Shown here piece by piece: positions 24,520-38,600 of a DNA stretch of 64,000 nt; the first letter of the stretch is position 1; every line of letters starts with the position of its first letter. Origin of the DNA: Symbiodinium kawagutii. Its lineage: Eukaryota > Sar > Dinophyceae > Suessiales > Symbiodiniaceae. The translations under genes were made by a program, and so were the position numbers. The notes beneath the pieces were generated by a model that was not told where the DNA came from, made no database searches, and saw only the letters and a program-made list of their open reading frames with translations. Where the stretch lies: the NCBI GenBank assembly GCA_009767595.1, contig VSDK01026097.1:43827-107826 (forward strand). Reading direction: 5' to 3'.

Positions 24520-27500
24520 ATGGCCGTGGGCATCGCTTCGAGCCCTGCCACGTCGGCGGCCTCGGAGTTCACATCTCCAGCGTCCAAGTACGTGGCCCGT
24601 TCGCGTTTCGCGGGCCTTCGCCAGGGCCCGGGGCCGGGGGGGTCCGGTGGGGCCCGGGTTGGAACCCTCCAAAATGGGCTAAGTTTAAGGGTTCATGATG
24701 ATTTTTGATGCTTAGATGCGTAATTACTTTGTTGGATGGTTTTTGGTCAATGATGATTATGGTGGTTCAATATCATGATGATCATTCACCATTAAGGTTG
24801 TGATTTTGAATGATTAAATCAATGATTAAATCGGTGCTACTGATGATGTTGAATGATTAATGATTGTCAGTGATGCCCAATGGTGCATGGTGCCCAATTG
24901 AAAGCTAATGATAGTTAGAAGTTGGAATGGGGTGAGAGACATGATTAGCCAATCAATCATTACTTTTTGTTGTAATGGTTATAAAGGCAACACGAGGGTC
25001 AATGCTGATAACGGTTCATCATGATGGTTGATGACCACGTTATATTTTTTCAGAATTATTACTAAACATATTCATGGTTCTTAATACTGACCCACTGTAC
25101 AGTAACGGTAAGCAGGTAAGAAATTGTTGAGTGATTGCTCATAATGTTTGGTCATGATGAACTATGGGGTTTCATACATGTTGAGGAACAGGCTTGTTTG
25201 TACAATTGTATCAGCAGATGGTTGGGGGTGGAGAAGTCATAGTTGATCAAGTAGCTACTGATTTTTGAGAGAGAGAGAGTGCGATGGTCAGATGATAGAT
25301 GTTAATGTATGGCATGACCCGTCAAAGAATGCAAACTACCAACAGAGGACAAATCATCCGATGCACAAGAGGCAATAGCTGCAGGCAACCACGCTCAGCG
25401 CCGATCTCGGGATGACAGCCTGCGCTTGCGCTGAGGAAAGATTGGAATCCAACATCGGAGAAGGGACCTATGGGAAGGCCAGGGCCAGGGGCCATGCACG
25501 CCGCTTTGGGCAGCGATGGTGAGGATCTGGGAGATTCGGTTTGATCCAGCTCCCGGCAGGTTTCACGGAACCAACTTCTCATGGTTCAATTTGGTTGCCC
25601 CCCCGCAAAACAGAGTGAGAGTCACCATTTTGTATTTTAACACCTGCAGTTGACAGTTGTGGGTGCGGCTTCAAGTTGTGTGCTGATTGGCCACTGCTTG
25701 GCGGTCGTTCCTAGTCAGCTGCTTGTAGCCTAGATTGCAACCCCGACCTGCCCCTGCTACAAACGGCATAATCCAAGATACTGCCAGCTTGAAAGCCAGC
25801 CTTTTGTTTTGCACAATTTCCATATTGTATATCCCTGTTTGAGCCGTCTTTCTATACTTTTCTGCGGTTCTGACGACCGGGTCCTCGGTGCCTTGCCGCT
25901 GCAAGCACAGAAAGAGATATACGTCGACCTGGGCGCAATAGTTGAGCGAAATCCGCGCCTACTAGTGCCATATCAACCACGAATGAGTAGATCGGATTTG
26001 CACGTCTCAATTGGATTGCCATTGACGAAAACCAACCTGGCTGGCGCTTCAGCGTTGGCAGTAGCCTCTGTGCTCCCAGCCACATGCTTTTTTGACATTT
26101 TTTTTTCTATCTGACATGCTTTTTGCCCATATGGAGTTCTGCCTGGGCTGTTTTTTAACATACACCACAATTACAGGAAAAATGCTTATGCTAGAGCGGT
26201 TGGGCGTACTGGCTATGGATCTCCCAATGGTATCCATCCCTGTAGGATTTCCACTTGACTGTACTGATACCTGTTCGAATCTGCAAACATCCCCAATCGT
26301 TTGGCTCATTTGCAGTTCATCACTCAGCTGTATAATTGAACCACTTATGTTACTTATGTTCCACAACGCATTTGCAATTCTAGGGATCTCCTGGTCCATT
26401 TTACTTGGACTCAACTTATCTCACAGCGCAGGTGCACAAAGCCTTCCATGTCCGAAGCGGTGAAATCGTGGCCATCAAAAAAGCCAAAGAGACCGTAGCA
26501 GATCGTGACGTTGGAGGTGGGTGAACTGGGTTCAAAAGATCCAAGGAATTGGGACTGGCGTGTGCACGTTCACTGTAGTGGTGAAAATGTCTTTTGTTTC
26601 AGTGATTATTTGATTTGTGCCTTCATGGCGCATGTATTGTGTTTTCTAGTTCCCTCTGGGCACATGGATGCTGATGGAACGCATACGTTTTACATGTGAA
26701 CACTTGCTCTGCATCTCGCTTCAGCCTAGAACCTGACGTTGCCATGACCAAGGTGGATGTCCAGTCTGTGGTTGGATTGCTTTAGCTTGTGCAATGTTAG
26801 GATGCTGAGATTACCCTAGGACAAAAGTATCGAGAAGCAAGGAAGCCGCCGCAATTCTGGATGATTTGGGAGTTGGCATATGCAAACATCGTTTTTCAAT
26901 GTTTTTCAGTACTTGTTGCATGCATGCAGTTTGTCGTTAACGGATGGTAACACACGTGCATGTCGCATGTCTCTGTGTGTGTGTGTGCGATTTTCCCAGG
27001 GCAATTCTTGGATGGTCGGGTACCATGGAGTACGCTCAGGCTCTCAACAACGAGACCGTACTGTATTTGTTTCACATACCATATTTACCGATTGATTGAT
27101 GAGAGGGAGTGATCCATAGCAGCATCATACAGCATCACTATGATGAATCATGAGTGCCCTCCAGAATGGCTACGTATAGACAACGAATCATTTATCATCG
27201 ACGCACTTGCTGTGGGCTCCTTTTCTGGTCCCTCAGCCTTGCTGGCACGGAGCTTGCTCTGAGGACACCGCGCAGAGACAGCGAGAGATCATGATGGTTT
27301 CTCAAAATAGGGAACCCCCAAATCATCCGTTAATGATCATGTAAGAAAAATCACCCACTATTTTGAGGTAACCTTTTTTTGAGAAGCACCCCATGGTGAA
27401 TGATGGTTAAAAGACAAATTATTTGTCATGAGTTGGGTATCTCCATGATTTCAATTTACCCAATTACATCCAATTACCAAATTCAATTGTGTACCTTCCA

Positions 27501-30500
27501 AAATCGCCATTCTGAACCACTATCAACCTCAAATGAACTCCTATTCACCATTTTTTTCGAGTATCAACCAGTGATTTCACCATGCTTCACTATCTTTCAC
27601 CATGGTTCACCATTTGCAACGGGGCGTCCAGGCATCGGCTTCACAGCTCTCAGGGAGGTTAAAGTGATGCAGGCCATTCAGCATCCCAATGTGATGCTGG
27701 GCGGCAGACCACTCAGCACGGCAGATTCGACCATTGGGTTAATGAGGGTTAATGAATGATCAACCATTGTTGAGTGGTTAATGAATGATCAAGGGTTAAT
27801 GAGGCCTGCCATTGATTTTTCAAGGCCTGAGGGTTAATGAATGATGAACCATTGATTCGATGAATGAATTTGTTTTCAATACAGTGTTAGTGATGATTTG
27901 GTCCGATGAACGATTTAGCATTTTGTCAAGAACTATGATTCCAAACAAATATGATTTGGAAGTCTTAGGAGCTGGGTTTTCAATAGAAATGGTTGATGGC
28001 CAATATGAGCTTGGGAGGTTTATTCCAGTACGGATCTCATGGTTCTGTTTATGATGCATGATGGTTGGTGATATTGATTCACAGTGGTTTGACCGAACCA
28101 GTCAACTTGAGTGAGCCCAACGTTTTACAGTTCGTCTCCCGATGAACAGTGATGCTCCAATGCATCTAACACAGGTTGGTGCTCTGAGAAATGGACAATG
28201 TGTTTGCTGTTTTGTTTGTCCTAGGTGTCTCCGGAAATGCAAGTAATTAGTCAAGGACAACCTCCACGGTGGTTGGGTTGGAAATATCACTATCAGAGGC
28301 AACATGCTGTCATCAAAGCATACGTTTGCCAAAGTCCCATGTTGGTGGAATATGATCGACATTTCTTTAAAGAGACATTACCATGGTAGATACCACTATC
28401 CAATGAAAAAAACATATGGTTATGATGATTGATCAAAATTCACGTTGATTTTGTTGATCAGTGTGAATGGTTAATCAATAGTCGACGGTTACTCATCTTA
28501 CCATTAGGGCACATTTTGAAATATTTTTTCACTGATTCAACATGGAGTCGCTCATGTCCAAGAGCGACTCTGGCGAGCAGAAAGTACTGCGATGTGAGAG
28601 AAGCAGGGTTACCAATCAGCATGTACTATCAGGCAATGATAGGCAATGGAAGGCATCGGGGAGGATTTGCAATGATGAGTATCATTCGTTATCATCATCA
28701 TTTTCAATCAATGAGATAAAGTGCTAGCCTCATGCATGAATTGTTTTAGAGGCTTAGGATACCGAGCTCTGCATCAGAAAAGCACCTTCGTGCGAAAGGC
28801 CGCGAAAGCCTTGGGCCTTTCTGAAAGTGGTTCCCCTGAAAGCTAAAGTCGCAAAAACATCCGCAAACCATTCCTTAGATCTCCTCAGGCTAACCACGGA
28901 AGAGGCGATGCAAATAGGATTTCCCAAAGGCAATGTCCCAGTTAAGCAAGACCATGATGCGAAAAAGCGTCGCGTTTGCCGCGTAAGGTTTCGTGAAAAG
29001 GGTTTGGATGACAATCGATTAGCCAAATCAGCTCAATTTTTGATGATTGATTGTTGTCACTGGCATTTGGTATGACATGTTATCAGCCACCAGCCACTGA
29101 TCAGCAAATGCTATTCAAGGTGGTTGACATTAATCACAACCATTGCGTACCGTTGTCCATCAAGATGTCACTGGTACTTTTTGAGAAATTGAGGTCCCCA
29201 GAGCATTTGACAAGACCCAATGGTGTAACGGCAACATGGCGGCCCAGGATTGAGGGGAACATGGTCATGAAATTGACCATCAGTTGTTTCATGGCAATAA
29301 GAGTTTGAGTGGATCAACTAATGCCAGCAATTTGCCTCATCAAGGATTGTAACTTCCTTATGACACCACGCGCGTCAGTATACCATTGAAATCTAGTTGT
29401 TCCATTGCAGGTTTCCCAGCCTCAGATGATGTTTCAGCATCAGCTCAGCTCCTGCAGCGGCCTAGGATGAACTGCCTCGATGTTTTCGTGGAGGGTTCAG
29501 CCTTGCATTTGGTGATGCCCTACATGGATACCGATCTGAAGAAGATCATCGAGGAGAAACTGGGGCAAATGCAGATGCAACCATGGCCATGTCCCCACTG
29601 GTATAACTGGTCTATAGACTCTCTCACATTCAAGCGCGGGTATGTGCCAATGAGGCTATGGAATCCAGGACCTTGGAATACCAAGCGTTCAGTTTACTGT
29701 ATTTGAGTTTCCCTTTTGCAAATTTTGACTCTGGGTACGGAATCGTTAAACACCTTTGTATCCATTCATGAGCACATGTGCACACATAAAATTTCTGTGC
29801 GAGCACCTGCAACCACACCGCAAACTTCTGCTGGTTGACAAGTGTACCTGACAACCTTGTACAGAATGTTGAAGACATAGCCGTGTTTATCATTATGCTG
29901 CTTTTATTTGCCACCACGCGCCAATATGCATGATACGGAAACTAAATCTAAACCACTTCTCACACTATTGAAGATGAAGCTGTCAGATCTACTTCATCAT
30001 TACAAACTTTGTGAATGTGTAGTGTTCTGTTATCTACAAGCGATGTGGTTTATGTCTTGACTGGTTGATGCCGTTTTCACTGACGAGATGTACAGTGCTT
30101 TTTTCATTGACGTTCATTTTGTCTTGACGTATTTATTGCACTCATGTTCTACATCAATTTACCATGATAGCTTTTGCACGACTTGTTTCATTAATCTTAT
30201 TTATTTTTGAATTTATTGAATTCTCATTTGCTTTTCTATTTTGAATGACAACTGAAAATATCAATACTTATGGCTGATGACTGTATATAACTAATGGATG
30301 ATTAATAATCGTTCACAATGGTTATATTAAAGCCATTACTAGTTAACCATTTGGAAATCAAGCCCGCCTGGGCCAGGGCGACCTGAAAGCGAGGAGAGAG
30401 AGAGAGATTGGAATTTCATGATCATTATATTAACCATACTAGCCATTAATACTCCTTAACCATAACTATATAGCCATTATATAATAGGTCTCAATCATAT

Positions 30501-32603
30501 TAGTGGCATATCATCATTGCAAGCATTAATATCATCTCACATTGATGGCATATTGGTCATCTCGGTTTGTCTCGGTCATGCCATGTCAACGTCCAGGACG
30601 AGACCATCCAGCTGTCCGAGTCGCACTGCAAGTGCTTGGCCCGTCAGGTGCTCCAAGGACTGCAAGCGTCGCTGGGCTCAGCCACGGCCGTTTTCGATGG
30701 CTGGAGCAGCGCTGTCCCGGCGCTTCCAGTGATGTGGAGTGACAACCAGATGGTAGCAGATGGGAGCTATACTTTAGTGAGATTGAATGGTTTTTTTTTG
30801 AATGTTTGGAGTCATCAATGTTGTTTACTATGGCAATGGCCAACACTGATTGTAGTTTTGAATGGGCCTGCTTGATTGCTGGTTTCTTGTTGACTACGAC
30901 GATCTGATACGGCCAGTTAAATGGGAAACTATCAGCATTCATGGCATGGGATTGCACTACGATCAAGGAACAAGCAGGGGGGATGAAATTGGAACTCCTG
31001 ACTGCGATCCGACTCGCCACACCCACACATGGAATCAGTTGCGTGTTTTTTTCAGTTCGAGGCCATGCTTCAGAAAGACAAGAACAATATGTTGATAATG
31101 ATCCTTTAGTCAATGTTGATAGGTTGAACGTATGCCCAATAGCCCATAAGCATACTGAACCATGCTGTTTGACAGTCACTGTTTGACTATGATGAGATTT
31201 TTTCGTTTTGTAACTTGAAAATCTCAACATCAGGAAGTTGTGAGATCAGCTGATGAGCTTGCTCAGCTGAGCGCCAGGTTACACGAGCGCTTCTTTGTAC
31301 ACAGGGCCTCTGGGCGGTGAGTTTTGCATCCAGTTTTATTTGGGATTTGTTTCGCGATTATTGGGATGTATTTGGCTGATTTTTGGTGAGCACTTATTGA
31401 TCTATGTTGATCCATTTGCTTGGATTCTGGATTTATTCGTCTGATTGGGGAAGATCTTTCATCTTTTTATTTTGCCGACACGGCACGACCAAGTGGCCCG
31501 AAGAACCACTCCACCAAATTGTCGAAGGTGATGCGTACACCGCTGAAGGTGACAAGATGGACTGACCGCCATGTGAACAGAAGATGCATGTGATTCCTGT
31601 AACTGCCTCCATGGGGATACAAGTTTTCCAGCCATGGGTGCCAGTGAGCCTCACACAAGCTGCAGTCCTGCCCAAGAACCTCAAACGTGCAGATGTTTGA
31701 GCCTGAAGGAAGAAACACAATTCAATATATTATGTTGCTGGAACTTCCTCACTGGAATCATCATCTAAATTGGGCCCCAAATATACCGGAAATATGCCAA
31801 ACATATACTCGTACAATAAATATACCATGAATAGCATGAATTTTGATGAATTTTGATGGTGCTACCCCAATTTGTCGTGGATGCTTTGTTGGGCACTTCA
31901 AGCTTCGCATGCATTGACATGTGCCAATAAATCACGGCGCCGAGTGGATGATGGGGACGCTTCGACGTGCACCATCAGTCCGTTGAAGTGGCTATCAATC
32001 TCAACGCAGGATTGATAAAACTTCCCTCACTACTCAACCCCATCTGTGGCACCAAATGTCTGCATATTTCTGCCAATGCTAAAGCTTCAGGAACTCCAGC
32101 CCTCACTGTTGGTGATCCCATCCTGCGTATTAGAGTTTGGCACTAGTTGGTTCACTTGTATTCCTAGCAGCATCAGAAGTTCCAAGCTCATAATTTCTGT
32201 CGCAAACCACATATTTCTCGCTTGGAGCAATTTAGACATGCAGTTATGTAGCTAAGACTCTTCATTCATTTAGGGGCACAGTACTGAGGGTCTGGGGGGA
32301 ATGCCAAAATTGCAGTTTTGCCTGAGCCCTAACCTTTTCGACCTTACCGCCATGTGAATTTCTCCTGCACCACTACGATTTGGTGCTATTAGGTGGTGTC
32401 AGATTTGCCGCAAAATCCTGATGTTTTTTAAATGAATATAGATATATATATATATTATATTCATATTTATGATTTTTTGAAATGTGGGAATACATGAGTA
32501 CCATCTATCTATCTATCTATCTATCTATCTATTTATCTATCCATCTATCTATCTATCTATCTATTTGTCTATCTATGTGTCTATCTATGTGTCTATCTAT
32601 TTG

Positions 32604-32652
<49 letters not shown>

Positions 32653-35600
32653 TCATCTGTCTTCAATATATATATATATATATATATATATCTGTGTGTG
32701 TGAATGTTCCCCATCTTCAACAGCATAGTGGAGATGTGATGATGTATAGGATTCCAGATGAGTTCTTCGCCTCCTGGCCAAGTTTAGGTCGGAGACTTCT
32801 TGTTGTGATGAGCTTTTGAGCCTCTAATGGCCACGATCCAAATTAGTAATAGTGAGACCAATAAGAGGGCAACTCTATGAACACCTTGAGTTTGGGATTG
32901 GCTCCAAGGATGTGACTCCGAACAACGTGCTGTTGAGTTTTCGAAGTGGCATCGCCAAGCTCAGCCGCCCGGCATTGCGTTACGTTGTTTGAGAAGTGGT
33001 TACAACTCTTGTTGTGATAGGGATGGGAACTTGCATGGTGATGAATGCGAAACCAATATTCATCACCCCTATTGATGGTTGATCACATTTCATATGATTA
33101 CTTGGACAGTTTATGTACCAGTACCTGAATCTCCAATTAGGGCCGATTGAGGCAACTGGTCGATCCAGAGAAATAAGCCACTCACCAGTCCTTTCGACGG
33201 CAATGAAATCACGGCAGTGCTTGAGAGCTGGGTTGGTAGTGGTGTATCAAGAGCTGGGTCATAGTACGATGTATCCGTCAATAGTTCCAGTTCTACTTGA
33301 TGGATCATTGCTTGCAGTTTCCTGTTGGTTTAGATATCTGCAGTACACGTTTACTTGTGGCAAAGCCATGCCATGTAGGTACAGCTGTGAACAAACTTAG
33401 CATTCAACTGATGTGCACCACATGGTTGAAGTAACGGAGTGTGGAAACAAGGAGTCCCGTATCATTCTCTCGGATTGACCTTATGTTCAACGTCGCAGAT
33501 TTGGGCGCTGGTTTTTCATCGCTGTTTCGGGAAACATGGCCACCAAAGATGGCAGCAACTGCTGTGGTTAAGTTTGTTGTGTTATTAATCGAACATGGCG
33601 TTGTTTGATTTTTTGGAGGCCAAGCAGCATCGACTGTTGGTTTCAAACCCGATTAACAAGGTCTCACGTCATCGGCATCAACTTGCAAATTGCAAATTAA
33701 TCTCTCAAGGACTGGTTCTGGTAAACCAAGCCAGCTAGCAGTAGGGTTGTACACACGCATACTACGCAACCAACCTGATAACTCACAATTGTTTCGTTTG
33801 AACCGTCGAACCAATCCTGGGCACCGTGAATCATCAATTGTAAAATATTTGTCAATCATCAATCGACTTCTTTTACCACTATGAATAAACCACAATCACC
33901 AATTCGGACGGCATGTTGTTTCACGTTATCATCAAGCTTCATTCCTCAGGTGACTTTGGCTTCACGCGCTCTCTGAGCTCCCGTCCCATGACCACCATGT
34001 GCACCACCTTGTGGCCTGGAAGCGAGAGCGTGGACCTCGACATACGCTTCCATAGTTGATCCATATGTGATAAGGATGGCTAAGGGATGATAAGGGCATG
34101 AAGGAACGGTAACTAAAATTGAATCGGGGATTGAGTTGGGGATTGAATTGAGCTATGTAAATATGGGGATTTCATGTCTCGATACGGGTCGATGAATGCT
34201 TAGATGCGTGTTAATTGACGGTGATGTTACATACAGTGCTGGTTGGTTGATTGTTCATTGAGACTATAGCTCTTCCCTTAAAACCACCTGCCCTCCAGAA
34301 ACCCTGGCTTTCTTCCAAGACCCGTTGTGGAAAACGATGTTTGAAGATGGCGGTGTTGTTTCTTGTTCTGTCTGGTACCTCACAGCTTGTGAGGTACGAC
34401 CCTTTGAGTTAGACAGTTCTCACAGATTTGGAGCTGCCTTGTTGTGCAACTTTGGGACTGTCATAGATGTCATAGCTTTTGTCACCAAACTTTTCAGGCA
34501 TACCTTTTGTTGTACCAAAGTTGTCCAAACTTTTGAAAAAGCCAAGTTGTACCAACAGACGCGCGATCGCACCACACCAAGTCCCTACATGCTCCCTACG
34601 TCCGCAAGCTTGCAGCGCTGGGAGCTCCTCGGGGAACCACCTGTGGGATTTGAGGCATCCCAAGTGTCATCATTGCTTCAACACGTGCGATTACATGCTG
34701 GGCGATTTCAGGTTTCTTTTTGTTGCATGGCTAAGCCATGCGACTGGATTTTCATTCTTTGTGCATGGCCTTCGTCACATGGTTCCAATGATTGAAACAC
34801 GTTAGACGATCATCCGCTTGCATAAGTCTACCCAGCATCCACTTGTGTGTGGCTACCCATCAGGCGGCTTCGAGGGTGGCCCGCAGCTAGTAAATCATGT
34901 TCCTACCAGCCTAGCCCAACCAATTAACCCAACCCACCCCAACTCAACTTAATCCAACCTAACCCAACTAGATCAAAAAATATATATATAGAAGCAACTG
35001 TAGTGTTCATTGGTTGTTTTTCCAGGGGATGCCAATGCTGGCCTGCCATGGGGCTTAGGTGGTATCGAGCCCCTGAGCTCTTATTCGGTGCCAAGTTCTA
35101 TGGCACTGCAGTGGATTTGTGGAATCTTGGCTCGCCGTGACCGGGTCGGCACAATGGCTGTGCAAACGAGATGGAAGCAGGGGGAGAGAATGATCAGTAA
35201 CATTTGTGGTGCTGGCTGGTACTTTCCAAGATCGTGTAAGCCATACTAAGTGAGGGCAGGGCGCATCAAGTTGTTGTCGCTGTTATTTTTCTTGCAGTCG
35301 CTGTTCTTTTTCTTGCAGTTTGCAGGTTTGAGTTGTTCTGATAAGGTTTGAGTTGTTCTGATATGTCCTATAGGTGGTTCATGAATGGTTGCTAAGAAAG
35401 CATGTGTGCATGCACGTTGGCAGGTATTGTTTCAATTTAGGTACATGTAGCTGCAGCATGCATCAGTTTGCACTCATACGCCTCATACACTATATTGCTG
35501 ATTGTCGTTGCACTGGAAATCATAACCAATGTTGACAAATGAACGTATGAATGGTATAATTGGTCCTCAAAAAGACGTCTCCAACATGACTTAACGTCAT

Positions 35601-38600
35601 GCACCCATCGCCCATAGCTGATGATAAGTTAAATGCAATCCGTCATGCTTTGATTCTATCAGCCTTGGTTGACCAGCGTAAGCACTGGCAGTGCATGGCA
35701 GATATTAAGCCGCAATTATATAGGCATCTTCAAGCATCATGCTTGGTCATGTTCACTATTGATTTTGAATGATGTGTGATAGTCATGTGAAGCATTGAGA
35801 ATTATGAATTAGGACCAACTGTTGATATGACAGCTTATCTATCACCCATGGAGTTGTGGTAAAATTGTTTTATCATAACCTGAGGTTGTTACTTGAATCC
35901 TGGGCCAATTGCTACCATTCATCATGAAGAGCCATCAACAACCTCGGCTACGCCTGGCTTTGAAACCCCAGGAGTTGTGGTTGTGTCGCTGCAGAGCTGG
36001 TGCTGCGGCAGGCACTGTTCCCGGGACGTGGGGAATTTGACATGCTACAGAAGGCCGGGGAGCTGGTGCCTGGCAGAGGGGGAAGGCCTGAAGCCATTCA
36101 TGCCATGACTTCGCTATGAAATCTATGATGATCCTCATTGCTGATGGCTATGAACCATGATTGGCCAAATTTCTCGGCGTACCAATGCCAACGTTGACAA
36201 TGGTGATTCATGATTAATAGCTGTTGTGTTTTTTTCTCTTTCTAGGAAGGTTTTCCCTGCTGGAATCAGCCTGAAGTTGGGGAATCGTAGGGAATCCATG
36301 GTTGAGTGCACATCCGAACTGGGTAATAGCCGTTGTCACTCATGCTTCGTAATTGTCAATCGTAGAGAAAATCAACAGAAGGCCAGAAACTTTATAAAAC
36401 AAGAGACGTGCAGGCGTGTCAGGATAGCATGATAGCAGCTGGTTCAGACATGTTCGGTGGTTAACCTATGTCAGTGGCCAAACAGGTATCGAGAAGCTGG
36501 GCCTCCACATGGTAGTTTCTCAAGCTACAGGGGTACCCCCAAATCATCCGATATGCACCATCGATAGTAGTACCAGGTAGTACGTAAATCATTTTGTGGG
36601 GTTCCCGATTTTCAGAAGCCATGATGTAAAAGACGTTTTTCAAAGGTAGACCTTCTTTGTCTTGTCGTTTCAGCATGCATATACACATACATATTTACAT
36701 ACATATTTACGTATTAAAAACATAGAATTAAGAACACATTTTTTTATTCAAACATTTGCATATATAAACAAACGTCTTCAAAGAGACAGCACAGAGGGTG
36801 TTGACACGGCTGAACTATGGATAGGAGAGAGAACACATCATGGATAGAGCCAGGTGCGAGGCGGTCACCCAACTCTGCTTGGTGGTTTTGATCATTGTGC
36901 ATTTTCCAAAATGTCTGGAATGGTTGGTTGACTGATATTTTTTTCAGAGGGGTTGAAACCCACAGTAAGCAGGAACCAGAAGCAAATGGCACCAAACCAG
37001 TTATTTTATCCGAGAATGATTGGACAGGGCAGGATAGAGAGGTTTCTTGCGCTTGCCATGGCTTTGGCTTGCTTACAATCACTAGGATAAGAAATCAATC
37101 ATGGTGAATATGGTTCTTATCAGGCTACCAAAAACACCGATTCACCCACATATGTCCATATTTGTTTACATTTGTAAATGTATATTTCGGTATGCCACTG
37201 TATAGCATGTTTGTTTGCATATGTCTGCCATACTTTGCACAGATCTGTGGTCACCCCTTTGCGCCAGGTCATCGAGAGGCGTGGTACGCCGTCCGAAGAC
37301 GTGTGGAAGGATGTCTCGTCCTTGCCCAACTTCCTGGAGTTCACGCCGCATCCCAAGGCATCGATGGCAGAATGTCATGCTCCAATTCTTTGGGAATTGG
37401 GGTTTCGATCATTGATTTTTTGGTGTTTTTTCACATGGTTTTCCGCATTATCTTTGCACACAAACCAGAAACGTCCACATAAATACATACATTGATACAT
37501 AAAGATTATATACCTACATACGCTTCGATACCTAGATACCCCCAATCCGGGTGCGCCGCCCGACAGGCAGCACACCCAGGACTGAGGTAAATACGGTGTA
37601 ATTACATGGTTGTAGGCTTTTAGATTTGAGGGTTTTGGGGTTTTGGAGTTGTGGGTTGGAGGATTAGGTTTTGAGGGGAGGAAACTCTGCGCCTGAGCAG
37701 TGAAAATGCATTTGTTGGGGCAGGGTTTAGGGCTTACGGTTTTGGATGATGTGGTTGTTAGTGTTGAAGGTGATCTTCACGTTAATGTTGCTCATGATGT
37801 TGATGGTGATGATCGCACAAGTGTTTGTCAGCAAATGAGCATTTCGCTGACAAACAAAAACGCGTCAAACACAGCACCGGCCCAGTCAAAACACTTCCCA
37901 GGGCAACACATCCGGTTATACATACATACATACATACATACATACATACATACATACATACATACATACATACATACATACATACATACATACATACATA
38001 CATACGTTGCCTAGTCAATTTAATATTTTCTCATTTTTGAACATATCTATATTGCAACCATTTTTTGAATACATCCAATCATACATACATATATTGCATA
38101 CATTTGAACAAATAAATATATATTCATACATATATATAATCTTTTCCCAGGTATAGATATATAAATATCTTCATGATTTTGTTCGTTTTTTTTTTCTACG
38201 TGAAAGTGCTCCGCTGGAGGCTCCGTGGTCCGATCTTTCGGCCTTTCGCTCTGTGTCGTCCAGCTGCTGCGACGTCCTGGACGCGCTGCTGGCACTAGAT
38301 CCCAAGCAGCGGCCCAAGGCCAACGAGGCGCGCGCCACCGGAAGGCCGGAGAAGTGAAGAGATGACCGTATGAGGTGATAACATGTGGGTAATTACCCCA
38401 TGTGATAACCACATGAGGAAAACAAGGTGATTATCCAAGTTTTTCAAGGCCTCACCTTGTTTCTATCTCCTCATGGTTATCTCTTCGTGGTTCATTTTTG
38501 TTGATTTATCGTAGCATTTGGTAGCTTGGCGATATCCCAGCCCTTTCTTTTGCTGGTTCAGCTGGGGATTTTGCATGTTCCAGCTGTATTTTGGTCACCG

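Noticed and set aside
30586-31230. 214-codon antisense frame opposite CDK exon 6
   Set aside because: It overlaps a firm CDK exon on the other strand, has no motif and low-grade composition; probably a shadow frame.
32482-32819. Open frames repeating YLSI
   Set aside because: Direct product of the CTAT microsatellite.
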